Shown piece by piece: positions 61,801-64,000 of a DNA stretch of 64,000 nucleotides. Source of the stretch: Rotaria socialis (lineage: Eukaryota; Rotifera; Eurotatoria; Philodinida; Philodinidae). Within the stretch, counting starts at the first letter, position 1; every line of letters begins with the position of its first letter. Both the position numbers and the translations under genes were made by a program. The stretch covers positions 1 through 64,000 of the forward strand of contig CAJNYU010003219.1 of assembly GCA_905331475.1 (NCBI GenBank), given 5' to 3'. Below the pieces are notes generated by a model. The model worked only from the letters and a program-made list of their open reading frames with translations. It had not been told where the DNA came from and made no database searches.

Positions 61801-64000
61801 TGATTCTATTTTATGGAAATTAGAATTTTTATCTATTGAAAACAAAATTATCAAATTAAATCTTCTCTTACGTCAACGCCATTTTCAACAATAACACTGA
61901 TAAGAGATTTCTCTGGCTTGTCGGAATAAGCAAAATTGTAGAGACCATGTTGAGGAATATTTAAAAGATATATTTCGCATGTATGAAAATATTGACGAAA
62001 GATTTGTTCGATTTTATTACATTTGTGTAAAGCTAAAATGATATTTAAAAATATGAAACATTCCCATTCTTTTTATATAACAACAAAAAAACAAATCGAC
62101 TTTATATCCAAACAGAAAGCTAACGAAAGAATATCGATGCAATTCAAAAACAAAAACAACACACTTGATTTCTCTAAGTAACACGAGAAAAAAAACATGC
62201 ATTTCTTTAATAGAGAAATCATTTTAGAAAAACTCAAAGAAAACCAGATGAAATTACAAAAATAACAAGATATAATCTACACTGCTTTCGTCTTTCGTTT
62301 CTAGCATACTCGTTTAATATCTTTGATTTAATTTGAGCTGTTCTGAACTTAAGATATACTGATTTAATTACTCTATACTCTAACCTGCCGAGTCAATCGA
62401 GAATTAGCAATTGTTTCTCAATCACAGAGTTAAAAAACAACAACAATCCTAGATACGCATCTTTACTCAGCATGAAGATTCATCAGAATAGCTTCATTCT
62501 CGGCAATTCATAATTATTACTAAAGAAAATAGCTGTTCAGTTCAATAGCATATCTTCTAACCTCGTATCTATTTTACTCTTTATTTCGTCTATATAATTT
62601 TTGTTTTGTTTATTCAAGACTTTGTTTTCTAAGACAACTTGAGTTTTTTCCATTGATTCTGATCTATATATATTATGTAGAATCTTGATTGCCTGTTAGA
62701 CAAAGATACTTTTAAGATATTTTTTCAAGACAAATAAAATGAATGAATATAATTAAATTCTTGTTTGATGTTTATATTGATTCAATAGACTATACTATTT
62801 ATTACTTATTACTGTTTGTACAGACAGACTTTTATGTTATGCAAACAGATTAAAATCTCGAAATCAACTAAAAGATAATAATTAAAAACGAATACTATAT
62901 TTTGAGGAACTATTTTATAGACATATACGATTCAATTATTTAGTAAAGAATAGAATTTCTTCAACAGATCATATTAGCAGAGAAACAATTTTCTTTATAT
63001 TTAACTTCAAGCATTTGTATAAAAGTGTGTGGATCAATTTTCATTACTCAGTATTGTTAATTGAAAAATTCACTTTTCGATTATAACCGTCGAATCGATC
63101 CGAGCGCCAAAAAAAGCTTAAATTTCAACCAAGTTTCTATGACGATCGTTTAATCAATGATGTGAAAAAAAGCTTTTTTTCTTTGTTCTTCTGTTTTCTT
63201 TTTCTACGGGTCTGTTAGTAAAACGATATTGATCTTTTTCTTTCGTTCAACTTTTGTACTTCGAATACAAAAGCAAACATTGTCTAACAACCACTTGTGT
63301 GCATACAAAGATATGCTCATATACAGTTTTGGAATAGATAAGCTTTAAAAAAATCTTCTTATTTCTACTTACCACAATCAAAGACTCCAGTAAGGCCACC
63401 AGCAATATCTGGTACGACAGATGAATTTGAATCCATAGTAATCTGTAATAGTTCTTCTTGTGCATCGGTAGCTTTCCAATGAAATTGAATGAAATCATTA
63501 GTATTAACTTTATGAGCTAAAAGCGAAGAAAATAATACTTATTTTTTTCTTCAAAATATTTCTTTTCTTTTAATTTACTATATGAATCACCAAAAACTTG
63601 AATTGAATAAATGTTTCTATGAGGTTCAACAATGATTGTACCAATTTGATTATCGCCAGCTTTAAAACAATATATTCCTGTTGCAACAAATTGATGATAC
63701 ATACAACCATGACGTGATGGTTCATGCGGCCAAAAAAAGTTTTCATCGCTTGTTTTAAGCTAAATTAGAAATGGAAACATTTTCAATTTTCTTCTTCATT
63801 CTGTTTTTAAATATATAGATGTATAAACCTCAATCGATTGTTGTTTACTTTCAGTAACAGTAAATGGTTCAATTTGTACAACAGTTTGTTTACGCTTTCC
63901 CTTCCAAGCAAATCTAACCAAATCATTTTGTTGTACCCAAATAATATTTGGTTCAATTTTATCATCAGCTATTTCGATATGCTTAACTTTAAATGTTTCA
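46882..64000 (-). CDS. Giant protein with cupredoxin-like, chitobiase-C-like and FN3 domains (5' end outside window)
   Basis: Exons run from the right edge: 64000-63829, 63759-63579, 63516-63373, 62032-61872, 61805-61253, 61186-61158, 61099-60998, 60942-60853, 60791-60638, 60575-60424, 60356-60250, 59006-58964, 58892-58608, 58546-58394, 58336-58240, 58179-58039. Then come 20 tail exons: 55818-55751, 55684-55568, 55517-55368, 54497-54420, 54353-54175, 54083-53994, 53923-53634, 53046-52544, 52483-52324, 52267-52130, 52080-51976, 50999-50901, 50847-49817, 49760-49679, 49623-49399, 48959-48343, 48280-48141, 48081-47724, 47255-47014, 46942-46882. All phases close; about 2,430 residues are in the window. 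Order: about five cupredoxin-like sandwiches (ATGIYCFKAGD, ALGVYYFSTD, VPGVYHLHTF), a chitobiase-C-like unit (LYYTLDGSIPT), then FN3 domains (IVWDPPAEYG, LEWTLPKVYG, VEWSEPKLYG). I recognise no named orthologue. Binding or scaffold roles are inference. Confidence 0.85.
48960..49398 (-). other. Intron within the giant gene
   Basis: Between exons 49623-49399 and 48959-48343. AT-rich, no other signal. Confidence 0.6.
51000..51975 (-). other. Large intron within the FN3 array
   Basis: About 975 bp between exons 52080-51976 and 50999-50901. No gene or repeat seen. Confidence 0.6.
53047..53633 (-). other. Intron within the FN3 array
   Basis: About 590 bp between exons 53923-53634 and 53046-52544. 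No gene or repeat seen. Confidence 0.6.
54498..55367 (-). other. Large intron within the FN3 array
   Basis: About 870 bp between exons 55517-55368 and 54497-54420. No gene or repeat seen. Confidence 0.55.
55985..56595 (-). CDS. Alternative 3'-terminal exon of the giant gene
   Basis: This exon has a good acceptor (TTTTCTAG before 56595). It begins with two bases that complete the phase-1 codon left by the donor at 58039, and stays open for 202 codons to a TAA at 55985-55987. The acceptor at 55818, which starts the FN3 tail, needs the same phase. The upstream part can therefore end here (total about 1,060 residues in the window) or continue into the FN3 tail. The encoded end is disordered and rich in Ser, Glu, Arg and Asn, with a run of about eight Glu (TTC repeat near 56385-56400) and PPKPRRRSS near the C terminus. 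Alternatively the FN3 tail could be a separate gene with its own promoter; no clear start codon in good context was found for that. Confidence 0.65.
56596..58038 (-). other. Long intron ahead of the two alternative 3' ends
   Basis: About 1.4 kb, AT-rich. A short triple repeat of ATTTCG lies at about 57588-57605. If the FN3 tail has its own promoter, this or the stretch 55819-55984 would be the place. No gene seen. Confidence 0.5.
59007..60249 (-). other. Large intron between the chitobiase-C-like unit and the FN3-like part
   Basis: About 1.24 kb. The flanking exons join with matching phase (AG + T gives Ser), reading ITSSPTFVMENKEIERM across the junction. Nothing else seen inside. Confidence 0.65.
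62033..63372 (-). other. Large intron within the cupredoxin-like region
   Basis: About 1.34 kb between exons 63516-63373 and 62032-61872; phases match. No other coding or repeat signal. Confidence 0.6.

Overview
The window reads as nuclear DNA of a small invertebrate, most probably a bdelloid rotifer. The base composition is strongly AT-rich. Genes are split by many short GT-AG introns, mostly about 50-70 bp, with a few of 0.3-3.3 kb. Animal families (RASGEF1, STRA6, EF-hand, ankyrin, FN3) sit beside genes that most animals lack: a plant-type PPR-DYW fragment and two D-lactate dehydrogenases of bacterial/fungal type. Small inverted-repeat transposons and G-rich TGTGGG-like tracts recur. The taxon is my inference; no rRNA or mitochondrial marker is present.

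Left part (1-21 kb) is mostly accessory and decayed. A non-LTR reverse transcriptase fragment (1-390, minus) is joined to the 3' end of a PPR-DYW gene (391-883, minus). A foldback element lies at 2718-3488. An EGF+STRA6-like gene (3965-7220, plus) is broken by one nonsense codon and several frameshifts. A tandem repeat array fills 9.6-11.7 kb. An inverted repeat with an ambiguous base lies at 12.0-12.5 kb. At 18.2-19.5 kb there is an intact 7-exon gene for a secreted protein built from two exon-duplicated four-cysteine modules. I do not recognise this family.

The middle part is a gene-rich minus-strand block. It holds a complete RASGEF1-type Ras-family exchange factor (21.3-26.0 kb, 13 exons, with a foldback transposon in one intron) and an ankyrin-repeat protein with a long disordered tail (26.2-29.0 kb). 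A spacer of about 7 kb follows, carrying another inverted-repeat element.

The right part has an EFCAB6-like protein of eight paired EF-hand units on the plus strand (36.0-44.2 kb). One 3.3-kb intron of that gene contains a complete antisense D-lactate dehydrogenase gene and a hAT-type MITE with a perfect 8-bp target duplication. A second, diverged D-lactate dehydrogenase copy follows just beyond its stop codon. From 46.9 kb to the right edge a very large minus-strand gene encodes at least five cupredoxin-like domains, a chitobiase-C-like domain and a long FN3 array. Splice phases allow two alternative 3' ends, giving about 1,060 or about 2,430 residues within the window. Its 5' end lies outside the window.

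Gene models were built by eye from reading frames, splice consensus, codon phase and homology. Every multi-exon model given as intact closes in frame.
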